Shown: positions 6,030 to 6,928 of the stretch, piece by piece
Position numbering within the stretch: position 1 is the first letter of the stretch
How the letters are laid out: each line of letters opens with the position of its first letter
Assembly (NCBI GenBank): GCA_963545585.1
Contig: CAUUKX010000100.1
Span: 1-6,928, forward strand
Direction: 5' to 3'
DNA: 6,928 nt
Source: W11650 sp963545585
Lineage (GTDB): Bacteria > Bacillota > Clostridia > Lachnospirales > Vallitaleaceae
The notes under the pieces: model-generated
The model's database searches: none
What the model was told of the DNA's origin: nothing
Seen by the model: the letters and a program-made list of their open reading frames with translations, nothing else
Translations under genes and position numbers: made by a program

Positions 6030-6770
6030 CTATTCTTCGTCCTGATTGCCCCAGTTATGATAAACGTTCTGCACGTCGTCGTCGTCTTCCAGCATATCCA
6101 GCAGCCGGTTCATTGCCTTAATGCTGTCAGCATCGGTCAAATCGGTCGTTGTCTGCGGAAGCTGCGTTACCTCAGCCGAGATCGGCTGATAACCGGCTGC
6201 CAGTAAAGCATCATTGACTTCGCTGAAGGTTTCCGGATCGGTAATGATTTCATAGCCGTCGTCGGCCGCACTAAAATCCTCTGCTCCCGAATCAAGTGCC
6301 AACATCATCAGTTCATCTTCACTGACCTTGGAGCTTTTTTCAATAATAATCTGTCCTTTTTTATCGAACATAAAGGTAACGCTGCCGCTGGTGCCGAGGT
6401 TTCCCTTACCTTTGGTAAAAGCACTGCGGACATTGGCAGCCGTCCGGTTTTTGTTGTCGGTCAGACACTCGACAATCACCGCGATGCCCTCCGGCCCGTA
6501 GCCCTCATAAACAATTGCCTCATAATTCGCTCCGTCGTTATCGCCAGCCGCTTTTTTAATCGAGCGGTCAATCGTATCATTCGGCATGTTGCTGGCTTTG
6601 GCTTTGGCAATTACGTCCGCCAGCTTCCGGTTCAGGGACGGGTCGGCTCCGCCGCCGGTCTTAACCGCTACCGCCAGTTCCCGGCCCAGCTTGGTAAAAA
6701 TCTTACCCTTTTGCGCGTCGTTTCTTGCCTTTTTGTGTTTAATGTTCGCAAATTTACTATGTCCTGCCAT
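6030..6770 (-). CDS. yebC: YebC/PmpR family protein (TACO1 homologue)
   Basis: The 246 residues begin with the family signature MAGHSKFANIKHKK and continue with DAQKGKIFTKLGREL, KTGGGADPSLN and NMPNDTIDRSIKKAAG, then YEGYGPEGIAVIVECLTDNKNRTAANVRSAF, the GTSGSVTFMF strand, and an acidic C-terminus (LEDDDDVQNVYHNW, 227-240). Length matches the usual 240-250. Older work called the family DNA-binding transcription regulators (PmpR); more recent work links YebC and mitochondrial TACO1 to translation through difficult stretches such as polyproline, so a ribosome-associated role is the better guess. The start is fixed by AAAGGAG, 7 bases before ATG. It is the first gene of the run, next to the best promoter, with ligA 8 bases downstream. 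Confidence 0.96.
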   Translation of the reverse strand: MAGHSKFANIKHKKARNDAQKGKIFTKLGRELAVAVKTGGGADPSLNRKLADVIAKAKASNMPNDTIDRSIKKAAGDNDGANYEAIVYEGYGPEGIAVIVECLTDNKNRTAANVRSAFTKGKGNLGTSGSVTFMFDKKGQIIIEKSSKVSEDELMMLALDSGAEDFSAADDGYEIITDPETFSEVNDALLAAGYQPISAEVTQLPQTTTDLTDADSIKAMNRLLDMLEDDDDVQNVYHNWGNQDEE

Positions 6771-6798
6771 AATTTTACTCCTTTAATTTTCATGATTC

Positions 6799-6820
6799 TG
6801 ACTTCACTTGCGTCAAGTCA
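6799..6820. repeat. Nested inverted repeat in the yebC leader
   Basis: TGACTT (6799-6804) and AAGTCA (6815-6820) are exact reverse complements separated by 10 bases. Inside, and sharing bases with the right arm, ACTTG (6806-6810) and CAAGT (6814-6818) make a second 5-bp stem with a 3-base loop. The two stems compete for 6815-6818. The element lies between the promoter and the SD of yebC, so it could be a repressor operator or a small leader hairpin. It has no T-run and is not a terminator. Confidence 0.4.
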
Positions 6821-6831
6821 TACTTCTTTTT

Positions 6832-6860
6832 ATTTTACCATGAATTCCATTAATCTACAA
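6832..6860 (-). promoter_or_regulatory. Probable promoter of the yebC-ligA-metA-lspA operon
   Basis: The minus strand reads TTGTAG (6860-6855, 3/6 to -35), exactly 17 bases, then TAAAAT (6837-6832, 5/6 to -10), preceded by TGG, which makes an extended -10 (TGn). An extended -10 compensates for a poor -35. Transcription would start near 6825, giving a leader of about 55 bases that contains the nested palindrome and the AAAGGAG site. Confidence 0.55.
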
Positions 6861-6894
6861 GGGGAAAGTTGCTTTTGAGTTTCCCCGTTTTTTT
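6861..6894 (+). terminator. Intrinsic terminator hairpin, T-run on plus strand
   Basis: GGGGAAA (6861-6867) and TTTCCCC (6880-6886) form a perfect 7-bp stem with a 12-base loop, followed by one G and seven T (6888-6894) on the plus strand. In the minus direction the same stem is followed only by TTGTAGATT, a poor T-tract, so it would be weak there. No plus-strand gene is visible to its left. It abuts the -35 of the yebC promoter. Confidence 0.6.
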
Positions 6895-6928
6895 AACCCG
6901 AACAAACAAAATCCAAAAAATGCAAGAC
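6895..6928. other. Short end segment with no supported feature
   Basis: AT-rich DNA between the hairpin and the window edge. No start, stop or signal could be assigned with confidence, and the orientation of the next gene to the right cannot be judged. Confidence 0.5.

Noticed and set aside
1..6928. CRISPR, insertion sequence, phage or defence genes
   Set aside because: No spaced direct-repeat array, transposase, integrase, toxin-antitoxin or nuclease motif was seen. Nearly the whole window is taken up by seven recognisable housekeeping genes.

Overview
The window reads as a chromosomal housekeeping segment from a Gram-positive Clostridia-type bacterium, most likely Lachnospiraceae or a close relative. 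This rests on protein flavour recalled from memory, not on a search. The tRNA-guanine transglycosylase has the NVGTAAAIKG and CVYPSRNGRHGH wording of that group, the NAD+ DNA ligase has its SWKLDGLTVVL active-site wording, and the aspartate-semialdehyde dehydrogenase is the archaeal/fungal-like type common there. Strong AGGAGG-type Shine-Dalgarno sites and uniform gene orientation agree. No mobile element, CRISPR array, tRNA or rRNA was seen.

All seven genes lie on the minus strand, so transcription runs from right to left. In that order they are: yebC (6030-6770), ligA (4063-6021), a metA-family homoserine acyltransferase predicted to use acetyl-CoA (3117-4040), a short divergent signal peptidase II (lspA-like, 2673-3104), tgt (1358-2491), yajC (922-1329) and asd (1-804, cut by the window edge before its stop). 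Gaps in yebC-ligA-metA-lspA are 8, 22 and 12 bases, so these four look like one operon. A 181-base gap before tgt holds a candidate promoter, repeats and a possible leader ORF, so tgt-yajC-asd may be a second unit or may be fed by read-through. tgt-yajC is a widespread pairing; here asd follows yajC in the place where secD is often found.

The right end (6771-6928) holds the best promoter candidate, an extended -10 site upstream of yebC, a palindrome in the yebC leader, and a good intrinsic terminator hairpin whose T-run lies on the plus strand, where no gene is visible.

Functionally the cluster mixes translation quality control (YebC), DNA replication and repair (LigA), aspartate-family amino-acid synthesis (MetA, Asd), lipoprotein maturation (LspA-like), tRNA modification (Tgt) and protein export (YajC). 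I see no convincing undescribed system. The points worth a second look are start-site and leader features, the divergent LspA, the lineage-specific ligase residues, and the orphan plus-strand terminator.
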